Part shown: piece by piece, positions 38,121 through 47,244 of the stretch
Position numbering within the stretch: the first letter of the stretch is position 1
Layout: each line of letters begins with the position of its first letter
Notes under the pieces: model-generated
The model's database searches: none
What the model was told of the DNA's origin: nothing
The model's input: only the letters and a program-made list of their open reading frames with translations
Source of the DNA: Pseudomonas sp. BN411
GTDB taxonomy: Bacteria > Pseudomonadota > Gammaproteobacteria > Pseudomonadales > Pseudomonadaceae
Direction: 5' to 3'
NCBI RefSeq assembly: GCF_029871235.1
Contig: NZ_SSOM01000073.1
Coordinates: forward strand, 368,011-432,010
DNA: 64,000 bases
Made by a program: the position numbers and the translations under genes

Positions 38121-38623
38121 GGGGTGCGGGACGGCTGTTGCGGTTCGACGGGGGCCTGGGGCGCAGCCGGCGCTGTCGGGGTGGTCGCCGTGGAGGCGGA
38201 CGACTGGGCGGGCGCGGGTTGGGCGGTTGGGTTCTGAGTGGGCGCGCTGGTCGCGGGAGCTTGTGCCGGCGCTACGGGAGCAGCGGGAGCCGCCGGACTG
38301 GCGGGTGTCTGGCTCGCGGGCGCGGCGGCCGGTGCAGCGCTTTCAGATTCGGAATCGGACAGCAGGGATTCGACCGTCGGAGGCACGATGCTCTCCTTGA
38401 TCTGCTTCTCCAGCGCCATGATGTGTTCGTTATGCAGCTGGCGACGGATTTCGTCGGCGCCGATCTCGCGCTCGACCTCGGTCTTGATCGCATTGAAGCT
38501 GCGCTTGAGACGGCCGATCCAGAGGCCGGCGGTGCGCGCCGCGCCAGGCAGCCGTTCAGGCCCGAGCACCAGGAGGGCGATCAGGCCGATCAGCAGCAGT
38601 TCACCGAAGCTGATACCGAACAT
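38117..38623 (-). CDS. tatB: Twin-arginine translocase subunit TatB
   Basis: A 168-residue single-span protein. N-terminal [20 protein letters not shown], then [10 protein letters not shown], is the TatB signature, followed by an amphipathic helix to about residue 70. The C-terminal 85 residues are a low-complexity Ala/Pro/Gln tail ([18 protein letters not shown]), typical of Pseudomonas TatB. Forms the substrate receptor with TatC. It overlaps tatC by ATGA and starts six bases after tatA. Confidence 0.95.
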   Translation of the reverse strand: MFGISFGELLLIGLIALLVLGPERLPGAARTAGLWIGRLKRSFNAIKTEVEREIGADEIRRQLHNEHIMALEKQIKESIVPPTVESLLSDSESESAAPAAAPASQTPASPAAPAAPVAPAQAPATSAPTQNPTAQPAPAQSSASTATTPTAPAAPQAPVEPQQPSRTP

Positions 38624-38629
38624 GGGGCA

Positions 38630-38887
38630 TCAGTCCTTGCGGGTCACCGGGTCCTGCACTTGCTGCGCCTGGCCGTCGATGGTGTGCGGCTGGTTCAGCG
38701 GGGTGCCGGATTGCTGGGCGGTGGTCTGCTCGGGGGCCTTGTCGGCTTCCTCGGTGTTCATGGCCTTGCGGAAGCCCTTGATGGCTTCGCCAACGTCGGA
38801 GCCGAGGTTCTTCAGGCGCTTGGTGCCGAAGACCAGCACGACGACGATGAGAATGACCAGCCAGTGTTTCCAGTCGAAGATGCCCAT
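38630..38887 (-). CDS. tatA: Twin-arginine translocase subunit TatA
   Basis: An 85-residue pore-forming subunit: [20 protein letters not shown], then the FGTKRL hinge, then amphipathic helix [20 protein letters not shown] 38887 has GAGGAACAC upstream; the longer in-frame start at 38980 lies in hisE. It is first of tatABC and 25 bases after hisE. Confidence 0.96.
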   Translation of the reverse strand: MGIFDWKHWLVILIVVVLVFGTKRLKNLGSDVGEAIKGFRKAMNTEEADKAPEQTTAQQSGTPLNQPHTIDGQAQQVQDPVTRKD

Positions 38888-38912
38888 GGTGTGTTCCTCT
38901 TGATTGTCTTTG

Positions 38913-39248
38913 TCAGGCGGATGGCTGGCGGGCGGCCTTTTCGGCGTGCCCGGACAGGCCAAAGCGACGGTCCAGTTCATCGAGTACGGCCTGGGGGTGC
39001 TGGCCGAGGGCGGCGAGCATGACCAGGCTGTGGAACCAGAGGTCGGCGGTTTCGTAGATCAGGTCGCTGGCATCGCCGCTGGTGGCGGCATCCTTGGCGG
39101 CGAGTATGGTTTCCACCGCCTCTTCCCCGACCTTCTCCAGAATCTTGTTCAGGCCCTTGTGGTACAGGCTGGCGACGTAGGAGCTGTCGGGCGCGGAGTT
39201 CTTGCGCTCTTCGAGTACCTCGGCCAGGCGGGCGAGAGTATCACTCAT
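38913..39248 (-). CDS. hisE: Phosphoribosyl-ATP pyrophosphohydrolase
   Basis: A 111-residue MazG-like helical enzyme performing the second step of histidine biosynthesis (PR-ATP to PR-AMP). Motifs [20 protein letters not shown] and [12 protein letters not shown], and ETADLWFH with metal-binding acidic residues. ATG 39248 overlaps hisI by eight bases. Separate hisI and hisE genes are usual for Pseudomonas. Confidence 0.96.
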   Translation of the reverse strand: MSDTLARLAEVLEERKNSAPDSSYVASLYHKGLNKILEKVGEEAVETILAAKDAATSGDASDLIYETADLWFHSLVMLAALGQHPQAVLDELDRRFGLSGHAEKAARQPSA

Positions 39249-39642
39249 GGCTGTGTCCTGCGGCGTAGATGGCATGCGGGTCCTTGAGCACGGGGTCGAC
39301 GGTCTTCCAGCCGCCATCCTCGTAGACGCGGTAGAAGCAGCTTTCGCGCCCAGTATGGCAGGCGATGCCGCCCAGCTGTTCGACCAGCAGGATGACGACG
39401 TCGGCGTCACAGTCCAGGCGCAGCTCGTGGAGTTGCTGTACATGGCCGGATTCCTCGCCCTTGCGCCAGAGCTTGGCACGGGAGCGTGACCAGTAGATGG
39501 CGCGGTTTTCGGCGACGGTAAGGGCAAGGGCTTCGCGGTTCATCCAGGCCATCATCAGTACGCGGCCTGTCTTGTGGTCCTGGGCGATCGCCGGCACCAG
39601 GCCTTCGGCGTTCCAGTGAATCTCTTCCAGCCAGTCTTTCAT
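39241..39642 (-). CDS. hisI: Phosphoribosyl-AMP cyclohydrolase
   Basis: A 133-residue zinc enzyme catalysing the third step of histidine biosynthesis. Contains [39 protein letters not shown] with metal ligands and [17 protein letters not shown] at 39642 (MKDWLEE) matches the family start; a GTG four codons earlier is possible. It heads the hisI-hisE-tatABC-rsmE run, about 78 bases after ubiB. Confidence 0.96.
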   Translation of the reverse strand: MKDWLEEIHWNAEGLVPAIAQDHKTGRVLMMAWMNREALALTVAENRAIYWSRSRAKLWRKGEESGHVQQLHELRLDCDADVVILLVEQLGGIACHTGRESCFYRVYEDGGWKTVDPVLKDPHAIYAAGHSHE

Positions 39643-39720
39643 CGTGTCATCCACAACTGGGCCGGCCCCACAGGACCGGCGCTCGAATCGAAATAGTGTG
39701 CCAGTGCCGCTCCGGGCTGG

Positions 39721-41313
39721 CTATCGGCGCAGCACCAGATATAGACCGCCGGCCAGCATCAGCCAGCTCGGCCAGGTTTCGGCGGTGGGCGCCAGGCCCT
39801 GGGTTGCGGCGCCGGCGACCAGCAGCGCGCCGAGCAGGCGTGCCGGCCACTGGACGCTTACCGGCTGCTCGGTCTTCTGCGGTGCGCTGGTGGGCTTGGC
39901 CAGACGCTCCAGGGTGTCACGGGCGATCTGCGACAGGTGTGGCACCTGCTCGGCCTGTTGCTGCAGGTTACGCAGCAGTTGCAGGGGGCTGACGCGCTCG
40001 CGCATCCAGCGTTCGAGGAACGGCTGGGCAGTGGTCCAGAGGTCCAGGTCCGGGTAGAGCTGGCGGCCCAGGCCTTCGATGTTCAGCAGGGTCTTTTGCA
40101 ACAGCACGAGCTGCGGCTGGACTTCCATGTTGAAGCGGCGGGCGGTCTGGAACAGGCGCAGCAGCAACTGGCCGAAGGAGATGTCTTTCAGCGGCTTCTC
40201 GAAGATGGGTTCGCAGACGGTACGAATGGCCGCTTCGAAGTCGTTGACCCTGGTTTCTGCCGGCACCCAGCCGGAGTCGATGTGCAGCTGGGCCACGCGG
40301 CGGTAGTCGCGCTTGAAGAAGGCGATCAGGTTGCGGGCGAGGTAATCCTGGTCCTCGGGGGTGAGGCTGCCGATGATCCCGCAGTCGATGGCAATGTACT
40401 GCGGGTTCCAGGGCTGGCGGGTGGCCACGAAGATGTTGCCGGGGTGCATGTCGGCGTGGAAGAAGCTGTCGCGGAACACCTGGGTGAAGAAGATTTCCAC
40501 GCCGCGCTCGGCCAGCAGCTTCATGTCGGTACGCTGGTCGGCAAGGGTGGTCATGTCAGTCACCGGGATGCCGTAGATACGTTCCATCACCAGTACCTTG
40601 GGGCGGCACCAGTCCCAGTAGACCTGGGGCACGTAGAGCAGTGGCGAGTCGTCGAAGTTGCGTCGCAACTGGCTGGAGTTGGCCGCCTCGCGCAGCAGGT
40701 CGAGCTCGTCGTAGATGGTCTTCTCGTAGTCGTCCACCACCTCCACCGGGCGCAAGCGGCGGGCGTCGGCGGACACGCGTTCGGCCAGGCGGGCGAGGAG
40801 GAACAGCCAGGCGAGGTCCTGGCGGATGATCGGCCGCAGGTTCGGGCGGATCACTTTCACCACCACTTCTTCGCCGCTTTTCAGCTGGGCGGCGTGGACC
40901 TGGGCCACCGAGGCCGAGGCCAGTGGCTCGACGTCGAAGCGGGCGAACACCTCGCTGACCTTGGCCCCCAGTTGTTCCTCGATACGCGCGACGGCCTTTT
41001 CCGGCGCGAACGGCGGTACCTGGTCTTGCAGGCGGGCCAGTTCGTCGGCGATGTCGGGCGGCATCAGGTCGCGGCGAGTGGACAGCAACTGGCCGAACTT
41101 GATGAAGATCGGACCGAGGTCTTCCAACGCCAGGCGCAGGCGCGCACCACGGGATAGCGGCAGTTCCTTGCGTGGCAGCCAGCGCCAGGGCAGGGCGTAG
41201 CTCAGCGTGCGCAGCCACCAGGGCAGCGGCAGTTCGAGCAGCAGGTCATCGAGTCGGTAGCGGATGACGACCTGCTGGATGCGCAGCAGGCGGCGGGCGG
41301 CGAGCAGCTTCAT
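39721..41313 (-). CDS. ubiB: Ubiquinone biosynthesis ATPase/kinase-like UbiB
   Basis: A 530-residue ADCK/ABC1 protein needed for ubiquinone synthesis. It has the KxGQ motif in [16 protein letters not shown] (about 80-95), an Ala-rich loop [22 protein letters not shown] with the ATP-binding Lys, [10 protein letters not shown] catalytic loop and AIDCGIIG in place of DFG. Two C-terminal hydrophobic segments anchor it to the membrane. ATG 41313 overlaps ubiJ (ATGA). A much longer in-frame start is antisense to nothing but covers ubiJ and is rejected. Confidence 0.96.
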   Translation of the reverse strand: MKLLAARRLLRIQQVVIRYRLDDLLLELPLPWWLRTLSYALPWRWLPRKELPLSRGARLRLALEDLGPIFIKFGQLLSTRRDLMPPDIADELARLQDQVPPFAPEKAVARIEEQLGAKVSEVFARFDVEPLASASVAQVHAAQLKSGEEVVVKVIRPNLRPIIRQDLAWLFLLARLAERVSADARRLRPVEVVDDYEKTIYDELDLLREAANSSQLRRNFDDSPLLYVPQVYWDWCRPKVLVMERIYGIPVTDMTTLADQRTDMKLLAERGVEIFFTQVFRDSFFHADMHPGNIFVATRQPWNPQYIAIDCGIIGSLTPEDQDYLARNLIAFFKRDYRRVAQLHIDSGWVPAETRVNDFEAAIRTVCEPIFEKPLKDISFGQLLLRLFQTARRFNMEVQPQLVLLQKTLLNIEGLGRQLYPDLDLWTTAQPFLERWMRERVSPLQLLRNLQQQAEQVPHLSQIARDTLERLAKPTSAPQKTEQPVSVQWPARLLGALLVAGAATQGLAPTAETWPSWLMLAGGLYLVLRR

Positions 41314-41927
41314 GCGTTGGGCTTGGTTCTCTGGTTCAGGCGCTCGACGCGGGCATCGAGGCGGTCGAGGGCGAGCTTGAGGCGGTCCAGTTCGGCGAAG
41401 CGTGCGTCGGCTTCGCGGCGGCCCACCAGTGTGCGCGACTCTTCGGCCAGGTAGTCGGCGAGGTTCTGCCGCAGGTTGTCCAGCCCCTGTCCGGCCCAGC
41501 TGGCGCGGCTCCTCAGGTGGCCGGCGAGCAATTGCGTGCCGACCGGGCCGAGCCAGCGAGACAGCTCGTATTCCCAGTCCAGTTCGAGGTCCTGGAGGAT
41601 GGCTGCCAGTTCGAGCAGCACGGCGCTGTCGCCTTCCAGGGTGACTTCGGGGCTGTGCAGGACGGCGGTCTTTTCCCGCGTGGTGGCCAGCTTCAGCAGG
41701 CTGCTGGCGGGCGCCCGCAGGCGGCAATCGGCGGGAGCGGACCAATGGGCGGAGAGCTTCAGGCCATCGCCGCCGGGGAGCAGGAAGAGGGTCAGCGCCG
41801 GGCTCTGGCAATCGACCTCGATGACGCTGCCTTCCAGTGCGGACATGCGCGGCAACGCGGTGCTGTCCAGGGCGAGCACCCTGTTCAGGCCGAGCTCGAT
41901 ACCGGCCAGCAGCGCCTGGGTCAGCAT
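41310..41927 (-). CDS. ubiJ: Ubiquinone biosynthesis accessory factor UbiJ
   Basis: A 205-residue protein with an N-terminal SCP2 lipid-binding domain (about residues 15-115; [20 protein letters not shown]) and a C-terminal coiled coil ([20 protein letters not shown]). It scaffolds the ubiquinone biosynthetic complex and binds lipid intermediates. One-base overlap with the ubiE stop (41927) and ATGA overlap with ubiB fix its place in ubiE-ubiJ-ubiB. Confidence 0.94.
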   Translation of the reverse strand: MLTQALLAGIELGLNRVLALDSTALPRMSALEGSVIEVDCQSPALTLFLLPGGDGLKLSAHWSAPADCRLRAPASSLLKLATTREKTAVLHSPEVTLEGDSAVLLELAAILQDLELDWEYELSRWLGPVGTQLLAGHLRSRASWAGQGLDNLRQNLADYLAEESRTLVGRREADARFAELDRLKLALDRLDARVERLNQRTKPNA

Positions 41928-42697
41928 CAGGGCTTGATGCCGCGATGCAGGGCGACGATGCCGCCGGTCATGTTGTGGTAGGTGACGCGTTCGAAGCCGG
42001 CTTCGGACATCATCGCCTTGAGGGTCTCCTGGTCCGGGTGCATGCGGATCGACTCGGCCAGGTAGCGGTAGCTTTCGGCGTCGTTGGTGATCAGCTTGCC
42101 CATCAGCGGCAGGAGGCTGAAGGAGTAGGCGTCATAAGCCTTGGACAGCAGGCCGCTGGTGGGTTTGGAGAACTCCAGCACCAGCAGGCGACCGCCCGGC
42201 TTGAGCACCCGCAGCATGGAACGAATGGCTTCGTCCTTGTGGGTGACGTTGCGCAGGCCGAAGGCGATGGTGACCACGTCGAAGTGATTGTCGGGGAAGG
42301 GCAGCTTCTCGGCATTGGCCTGGACGAAGCTGACGTTTCCGGCCACGCCACTGTCCAGCAGCTTGTCGCGGCCCACCTTGAGCATCGAGGCGTTGATGTC
42401 GGCCAGCACCACTTCGCCGGTCACGCCCACCAGGCGCGAGAACTGACGGGTGAGGTCGCCGGTACCGCCAGCGATGTCCAGCACACGGTTGCCCGGACGC
42501 ACGCCGGACAGCTCGATGGTGAAGCGCTTCCACAGGCGGTGGACGCCACCGGACATCAGGTCGTTCATCAGGTCGTACTTGGCCGCAACCGAGTGGAATA
42601 CCTCGGCGACCTTGTCTGCCTTCTGGCTTTCGGGGACCTGCTGGTAACCGAAGTGAGTCGTGGGTTCGGCGTCGTTGCCTTTGCGCGGGTCGTTCAT
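41927..42697 (-). CDS. ubiE: Ubiquinone/menaquinone C-methyltransferase UbiE
   Basis: A 256-residue SAM-dependent methyltransferase. Motif [16 protein letters not shown] (about 72-86), family signatures [18 protein letters not shown] and [14 protein letters not shown]. Methylates the demethoxy/demethyl quinone ring in ubiquinone synthesis. ATG 42697 is chosen; the upstream in-frame ATG at 42850 overlaps the divergent PHA-associated gene. First gene of the ubi operon. Confidence 0.96.
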   Translation of the reverse strand: MNDPRKGNDAEPTTHFGYQQVPESQKADKVAEVFHSVAAKYDLMNDLMSGGVHRLWKRFTIELSGVRPGNRVLDIAGGTGDLTRQFSRLVGVTGEVVLADINASMLKVGRDKLLDSGVAGNVSFVQANAEKLPFPDNHFDVVTIAFGLRNVTHKDEAIRSMLRVLKPGGRLLVLEFSKPTSGLLSKAYDAYSFSLLPLMGKLITNDAESYRYLAESIRMHPDQETLKAMMSEAGFERVTYHNMTGGIVALHRGIKP

Positions 42698-42797
42698 GTC
42701 AATGCCACCGGAATTGAATGGCGGCCATTCTAATGCCGGCGCCCGGCTTTGTCTTGGCGACCGGGTGTTGCAGGGGCGGCCAGGGCGCGTGGTGGCT

Positions 42798-42823
42798 GGT
42801 ATAGTCGCGCGACCAAAGGTCGC
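42798..42823 (+). promoter_or_regulatory. Putative extended -10 promoter and inverted repeat
   Basis: TGGTATAGT (42797-42805) resembles an extended -10 element. Just downstream GCGACC-AAA-GGTCGC (42809-42823) forms an inverted repeat at the likely start of transcription, so could be an operator or leader hairpin of the PHA-system gene. Confidence 0.35.
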
Positions 42824-42839
42824 AGTACAGGAAACCCCA

Positions 42840-43115
42840 ATGTCCCGCATCCATGTCGAACGTCCCCATGCCCTCGGTCTTGAGGCCGTCCGGGAGAAAG
42901 CCGAGAAGCTGGCACAGCGCCTGGCGCGTGAGTACGACGTGCGTTACCAGTGGCGCGGCGACACCCTGGAATTCAAGCGCAGCGGTGCCGACGGTTCGAT
43001 CGAGGTGAGTGACGCCAGGGTGCGTGTCGAGGTCAAGCTGGGCCTGCTGCTCTCGACCATGAGCGGCAGTATCAAGCGCGAAATCGAGAGGGCGCTGGAC
43101 GAGTACCTGGCCTGA
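42840..43115 (+). CDS. Polyhydroxyalkanoic acid system family protein
   Basis: A 91-residue basic protein opening [20 protein letters not shown] and containing [19 protein letters not shown] and [18 protein letters not shown], recognised as the PHA-granule-region family of small proteins. It is divergent from ubiE and upstream of phaI, with its own hairpin (43131-43149). Exact role in PHA metabolism is not established. Confidence 0.85.
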   Translation: MSRIHVERPHALGLEAVREKAEKLAQRLAREYDVRYQWRGDTLEFKRSGADGSIEVSDARVRVEVKLGLLLSTMSGSIKREIERALDEYLA

Positions 43116-43130
43116 GCCAGCCTGCTCCAG

Positions 43131-43149
43131 AGGGCCGCTTCGCGGCCCT
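43131..43149 (+). terminator. Hairpin after PHA-system gene
   Basis: AGGGCCGC (43131-43138) pairs with GCGGCCCT (43142-43149) with a TTC loop; followed by TCGC, so a weak terminator. Confidence 0.5.
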
Positions 43150-43245
43150 TCGCAAATGAATTCGTTCCCACGGGTACCGTGCCCGAAACAGTCCGCGGCG
43201 CGGCTAGTATGCGGTTTCTAATTTTCCTCGCTACCTTGCGCATAA

Positions 43246-43260
43246 GTCCTCAAAAAGGAC
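43246..43260. promoter_or_regulatory. Inverted repeat in the phaI upstream region
   Basis: GTCCT-CAAAA-AGGAC lies about 32 bases before the phaI start. It is a candidate for a regulator such as PhaD, but no consensus could be checked. Confidence 0.25.
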
Positions 43261-43291
43261 GAGTCATCTACCTTTCAGCGTGAGGTGCACC

Positions 43292-43723
43292 ATGGCCAAA
43301 GTAGCCGTCAAAAAGAAAGTCGAGAAAGCCGAAAGCAAGTCCACCGTCATTGCCGACGTGAAGCTCTATGCCCGCAAGATCTGGCTGGCTGGCCTGGGTG
43401 CCTACGCCAAGGCTGGCGCCGAGGGCGTCGATTACTTCAAGGAGCTGGTGAAGGCCGGCGAAGGCGTCGAGAAGCAGGGCAAGAAGCTGGTGGACGAGCA
43501 GGTCGAAGCCGCCAACAGCCAGTTCGACAGCGTCAAGAACCGCGTTACCGGCGTGAAGGAAAAGGTCGAGGTTCAGTTCGACAAGATCGAGACGGCTTTC
43601 GACAACCGTGTAGCCAGCGCTCTCAATCGCATCGGTATTCCCTCGCGGCAGGACGTTGAGGCACTCTCTGCTAAGCTTGATGAGCTGAGCGCGTTGCTCG
43701 AGCACGTCGCGCGAACCAAATAA
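43292..43723 (+). CDS. phaI: PHA granule phasin PhaI
   Basis: A 143-residue phasin. The phasin core starts at about residue 20 (DVKLYARKIWLAGLGAYAKA) and continues as amphipathic helix ending in a leucine-heptad-like segment LSAKLDELSALLEHVA. It is homologous to the N-terminal domain of PhaF. Coats medium-chain PHA granules. ATG 43292 (MAKVAVKKK) is preferred to the in-frame ATG four codons upstream. phaF starts 10 bases after its stop. Confidence 0.95.
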   Translation: MAKVAVKKKVEKAESKSTVIADVKLYARKIWLAGLGAYAKAGAEGVDYFKELVKAGEGVEKQGKKLVDEQVEAANSQFDSVKNRVTGVKEKVEVQFDKIETAFDNRVASALNRIGIPSRQDVEALSAKLDELSALLEHVARTK

Positions 43724-43733
43724 GGAGAGCAGG

Positions 43734-44654
43734 ATGGCTGGCAAGAAGAAAACCGATAAAGACACCAACTCCTGGATCGGCGAGATCGAGAAATACTCGC
43801 GCCAGATCTGGCTGGCTGGCTTGGGGGCCTACTCGAAGATCAGCAACGACGGCTCCAAGCTGTTCGATACGCTGGTCAAGGATGGAGAGAAGGCCGAGAA
43901 GCAGGCCAAGACCGAGGTGGACAAGCAGGTAGACGCGGTCAAGTCGACTGTTGGCTCCCGCGTGGGCACGGCCAAGTCCAAGGTCGAAGAGGTCAAGGGC
44001 AAGGCGATCGGTAAGTGGAGCGAGCTGGAAGAGGCTTTCGACAAGCGTCTGAACAGCGCCATTTCCCGTCTCGGCGTGCCCAGCCGCACTGAAGTGAAAG
44101 ACCTGCAAGGCAAGGTGGATTCCCTGACCAAGCAGCTCGAGAAACTCACCGGTGTGTCGGCCAAGTCGGTCAAACCTGCAGCCAAGCCTGCCGCAAAACC
44201 GGCAGCCAAGGCCGCCGCTAAGCCCGCTGCCAAGCCTGCTGCCAAGGTCGCCGCCGCCAAGCCGGCTGCCAAAGCTGCTGCTGCGAAGCCGGCGGCCAAG
44301 GCTGCTGCGAAACCGGCTGCCAAACCGGCCGCCGCTGCTGCCAAACCTGCAGCCAAAGCCGCCGCCAAACCGGCTGCCAAGCCTGCAGCCGCGAAACCGG
44401 CCGCAGCCGCCAAGCCCGCCGCAGCGAAGCCCGCTACCAAGCCGGCCGCCGCGGCCAAGCCTGCTGCAGCCAAGCCCGCCGCCGCGAAGAAGCCGGCAGT
44501 GAAGAAGCCCGCCGCGCCCAAGGCTGCCAAGCCAGCAGCACCGGCTCCGGTCGCCCCGGCAGCGCCTGCAGCATCGGCCGCTCCGGCACCCAGCGTGGCA
44601 CCGGCTCCGGCAGCACCGGCTACTCCGGCAAGCCCGCCGGCCAGCCAGTCCTGA
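43734..44654 (+). CDS. phaF: PHA granule phasin/histone-like PhaF
   Basis: A 306-residue two-domain protein. Residues about 1-140 form a phasin domain (EKYSRQIWLAGLGAYSKI) paralogous to PhaI. From about 145 to 265 it is an array of AAKPA repeats, like the C-terminal tail of histone H1, that binds DNA; a Pro/Ala-rich tail ends it. In P. putida PhaF ties granules to the nucleoid for segregation. AGGAG precedes ATG 43734. It is coupled with phaI and ends at a strong terminator. Confidence 0.96.
   Translation: MAGKKKTDKDTNSWIGEIEKYSRQIWLAGLGAYSKISNDGSKLFDTLVKDGEKAEKQAKTEVDKQVDAVKSTVGSRVGTAKSKVEEVKGKAIGKWSELEEAFDKRLNSAISRLGVPSRTEVKDLQGKVDSLTKQLEKLTGVSAKSVKPAAKPAAKPAAKAAAKPAAKPAAKVAAAKPAAKAAAAKPAAKAAAKPAAKPAAAAAKPAAKAAAKPAAKPAAAKPAAAAKPAAAKPATKPAAAAKPAAAKPAAAKKPAVKKPAAPKAAKPAAPAPVAPAAPAASAAPAPSVAPAPAAPATPASPPASQS
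44165..44530 (+). repeat. AAKPA-coding degenerate repeat in phaF
   Basis: Many imperfect repeats of GCC-GCC-AAG-CCG type codons encode the Ala-Ala-Lys-Pro tail. The complementary strand is open over the same length and gives a spurious Ala/Gly-rich ORF. Confidence 0.85.
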
Positions 44655-44669
44655 TTGGTATCGGTATGA

Positions 44670-44700
44670 CGAAAACGCCCGGCTTGTCCGGGCGTTTTCG
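44670..44700. terminator. Bidirectional terminator between phaF and phaD
   Basis: CGAAAACGCCCGG (44670-44682) pairs with CCGGGCGTTTTCG (44688-44700), 13 base pairs with a five-base loop, A/T-rich at the outer ends so it works in both directions. It separates convergent phaIF and phaC1ZC2D. Confidence 0.9.
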
Positions 44701-44702
44701 TT

Positions 44703-45317
44703 TCAGGCGTCCAGATAACGTCTGGCGAGGCTTTCGGCGGCGTGTCGGGAGCCGGGTCGAAGGTGCGGGGCCACCAGCATCATCACCTGGTAGACCACGA
44801 GGCGAATCTCGCCGCCGCTTCCCAGTACCCGCTGGTAGTCGAGGGAGAACAGCAGGGTCAGGGTGATCTGCTCCACCAGCTGGCCGAGGGACTCGGTATC
44901 GCTGACCAGTTGCTCTTCGGCTTTCAGCCGGGCCAGCAGGGCAGCCAGGGTCCGCTTGAGGTGGTTCAGCCAGTTGCGCATTCCCTTCGCCAGCTTCGGC
45001 AGGCGGCCAGCCAGGTTGGAGAGGTCCTGGAAGAGGAAGCGGTAACGCGACAGCCGCTCGACGATCAGGTGCAGGAACAGCCAGTAATCCTCGGCATCCA
45101 GTTGCGCGTCGGCCGGTGGGTCGAGCAGCGGCGCCAGTTCCTCCTGGAAACGCTCGAACAGCGCCATCACCAGGGGTTCCTTGCCGTGGAAGTGGTAGTA
45201 GAGGTTGCCGGGGCTGATGCCCAGCTCGGTGGCGATTTCCAGAGTGGTGACGTTGGGTTCGCCGTTGCGATTGAACAGCTCAAGGGCGCATTCGAGGATG
45301 CGGTCGCGGGTCTTCAT
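44703..45317 (-). CDS. phaD: TetR-type regulator PhaD
   Basis: A 204-residue TetR-family protein. N-terminal helix-turn-helix: RDRILECALELFNRNG and TTLEIATELGISPGNLYYHF (about 24-43). C-terminal ligand domain is unlike other TetR proteins but typical of PhaD, an activator of pha genes responding to a fatty-acid-derived CoA intermediate. It is last in the phaC1-phaZ-phaC2-phaD order, 73 bases after phaC2 with a GC-rich hairpin between. Confidence 0.94.
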   Translation of the reverse strand: MKTRDRILECALELFNRNGEPNVTTLEIATELGISPGNLYYHFHGKEPLVMALFERFQEELAPLLDPPADAQLDAEDYWLFLHLIVERLSRYRFLFQDLSNLAGRLPKLAKGMRNWLNHLKRTLAALLARLKAEEQLVSDTESLGQLVEQITLTLLFSLDYQRVLGSGGEIRLVVYQVMMLVAPHLRPGSRHAAESLARRYLDA

Positions 45318-45352
45318 CCAGGGTACTGCCAGCCTTTCCGTAAAGAGGTGAA

Positions 45353-45380
45353 GGGCCGGCCGGGCGATCGCCGGGCCGGC
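45353..45380 (-). other. GC-rich palindrome between phaC2 and phaD
   Basis: Fourteen-base arms built on GGCCGGCC with one mismatch, centred on CGATCG. No T-run on either side; may attenuate or process the phaC2-phaD transcript. Confidence 0.5.
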
Positions 45381-45390
45381 CGCCGGGGTG

Positions 45391-47073
45391 TCAGCGCACG
45401 TGCACGTAGGTGCCGGGAGCGGCTTCCATCGCGGGGTAATCCTGGTTGCCCAGGGCCGTGATGGTTTCCCGCTGCTCGCCGGAGCGCTCTTGGATCCAGC
45501 CCAGCCATTGCGCCCACCAGCTGCCCTGTACGTGCCTGGCGTCGTAGTACCAGGCGCGTGGGTCGGAGGTGAGCTTGCCGTTCTCGTAGTAGTTCGCCTT
45601 GGGATTGCCCGGCGGATTGAGAATGCTCTGGATATGGCCGCTGTTGGACAGCACGAAACGGCTGTCGCCGCCCAGCAGCAGGGCGGAGCGGTAGACGGCG
45701 TCCCAGGGGGTGATGTGGTCGTTGATGCCGGCCACGCTGAAGCTGTCCACCGTGACCTTCTGCAGGTCGATGGGCGTACCGCAGATTTCCAGGGCGCCGC
45801 CGCGGGTCAGCGGGTTGTGCTTGAAGAAGTCCAGCATGTCGCCGTGCAGCGCGGCGGGCAGGCGGGTGTTGTCGTTGTTCCAGTAGAGGATGTCGAAGGC
45901 CGGGGGTTCTCGGCCCAGCAGGTAGTTGTTGACGAAGTAGTTCCACACCAGGTCGTTCGGGCGCATCCAGGCGAAGACCTTGGCCATGTCCTTGCCGTCG
46001 AGCACGCCGGCCTGGTACGAGCGGCGCTTGGCGGCTTCGAGGGTCTGCTCATCGGCAAAGAGCGCGGCCGGGCTGTCCACCTGGCTGTCCAGCAGACTGA
46101 CCAGGTAGGTGGCGCTGGTGACCTTGCGCAGCTGCCGACGCGACTGCAGGTGGCCCTGCAGGGCGGCGATGGTGAGGCCGCCGGCGCAGGCTCCAACCAG
46201 GTTGACCTCCTTGCTGCCGGTGATGGCGCGGCAGGCTTCGAAGGCTTCTTCCAGGGCCTGTACATAGGTGGAGAGGCCCCATTCGCGATGACGCGCATCG
46301 GGGTTGCGCCAGCTCACCATGAACACCTGCAGGCCGTTCTTCAGGGCGTACTGGACAAAGCTCTTATCCGGCGCGAGGTCGAAGATGTAGTACTTGTTGA
46401 TCTGCGGCGGCACCACCAGCAATGGGCGCAGGTACTGCTTCTCGCTCATCGGCTTGTACTGGATCAGCTCCAGCAGCTCGTTGCGGAAGACCACGGCGCC
46501 GGGGGTGTTGGCGAGGTTACGGCCGATCTCGAAGGCGTGCTTGCTGACCTGGCTGGGCATGCCGTCGTTGTGCAGCAGGTCATCCACCAGATTGCCGAGG
46601 CCTTTCACCAGGCTGAGGCCGCCGGTGTTGAACAGCTCCTTCACCGCCTGTGGGTTGAGCAGGCTGTTGGTGGGGGAGAGGGCGTCGCTCAACTGGGCCA
46701 GGACGAAGCGGGCCCGGGCGCGGTCGTCGTCGCTGAGATCGCTTTCGTCGATCCAGGTGCTGAGCTGTTTCTGCCAGGCCAGATAGACCTGCAGGCCGCG
46801 GCGGTAGAAGGGGTTGTGCTGCCAGGACGGGTCGGCGAAACGGCTGTCCTGTGGGTTGGGCTGGTGCAGGGTATCGCCGAGCAGCGCGCGGCCGACCTGG
46901 CCGCCGAAGGCGAGCATGTGTCGCGCACTGTGCACCGGATGCCGCAGTCCTTGCAGCGCCAGGTTGCGTACCGTGGAAAACAGATCTTTGCCGCGAAGCC
47001 CCACGATGGCGTTCTGCGCATTCATGAAGGCGGCGGGTACCGGCAAGGTGCCCGGGATTTGTTTTTCTCGCAT
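45391..47073 (-). CDS. phaC2: Class II PHA synthase 2
   Basis: A 560-residue PHA polymerase joining (R)-3-hydroxyacyl-CoA units of medium chain length. The lipase-like box GACAGG carries the nucleophile Cys296; later Asp and His are in DHITPWD and NSGHIQSILNPPGNPKA. ATG 47073 (MREKQIPG) gives the family length; the in-frame ATG at 47169 is rejected. It is a close paralogue of phaC1, the pair flanking phaZ as in other pseudomonads. Confidence 0.97.
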   Translation of the reverse strand: MREKQIPGTLPVPAAFMNAQNAIVGLRGKDLFSTVRNLALQGLRHPVHSARHMLAFGGQVGRALLGDTLHQPNPQDSRFADPSWQHNPFYRRGLQVYLAWQKQLSTWIDESDLSDDDRARARFVLAQLSDALSPTNSLLNPQAVKELFNTGGLSLVKGLGNLVDDLLHNDGMPSQVSKHAFEIGRNLANTPGAVVFRNELLELIQYKPMSEKQYLRPLLVVPPQINKYYIFDLAPDKSFVQYALKNGLQVFMVSWRNPDARHREWGLSTYVQALEEAFEACRAITGSKEVNLVGACAGGLTIAALQGHLQSRRQLRKVTSATYLVSLLDSQVDSPAALFADEQTLEAAKRRSYQAGVLDGKDMAKVFAWMRPNDLVWNYFVNNYLLGREPPAFDILYWNNDNTRLPAALHGDMLDFFKHNPLTRGGALEICGTPIDLQKVTVDSFSVAGINDHITPWDAVYRSALLLGGDSRFVLSNSGHIQSILNPPGNPKANYYENGKLTSDPRAWYYDARHVQGSWWAQWLGWIQERSGEQRETITALGNQDYPAMEAAPGTYVHVR

Positions 47074-47244
47074 GGGGCAACGCTCCGTATTCGGTCCGTG
47101 GTTCAGGAGGACTACAGCAAGGCTTGTACCACCAGGAGCCCGAAGGGCATTCCAGACTATCTCCAGCAAAATTCAAGTTGATGACAGCGCGCACCGGTCT
47201 GGTTCGCGTGTCATGCGGCCGCCCCACAAAGGAGCGGCAGGTTC

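Noticed and set aside
43829-44530. Ala/Gly-rich 233-codon open frame on the minus strand opposite phaF
   Set aside because: It is the reverse complement of the AAKPA codon repeats and has no ribosome binding site or recognisable domain.
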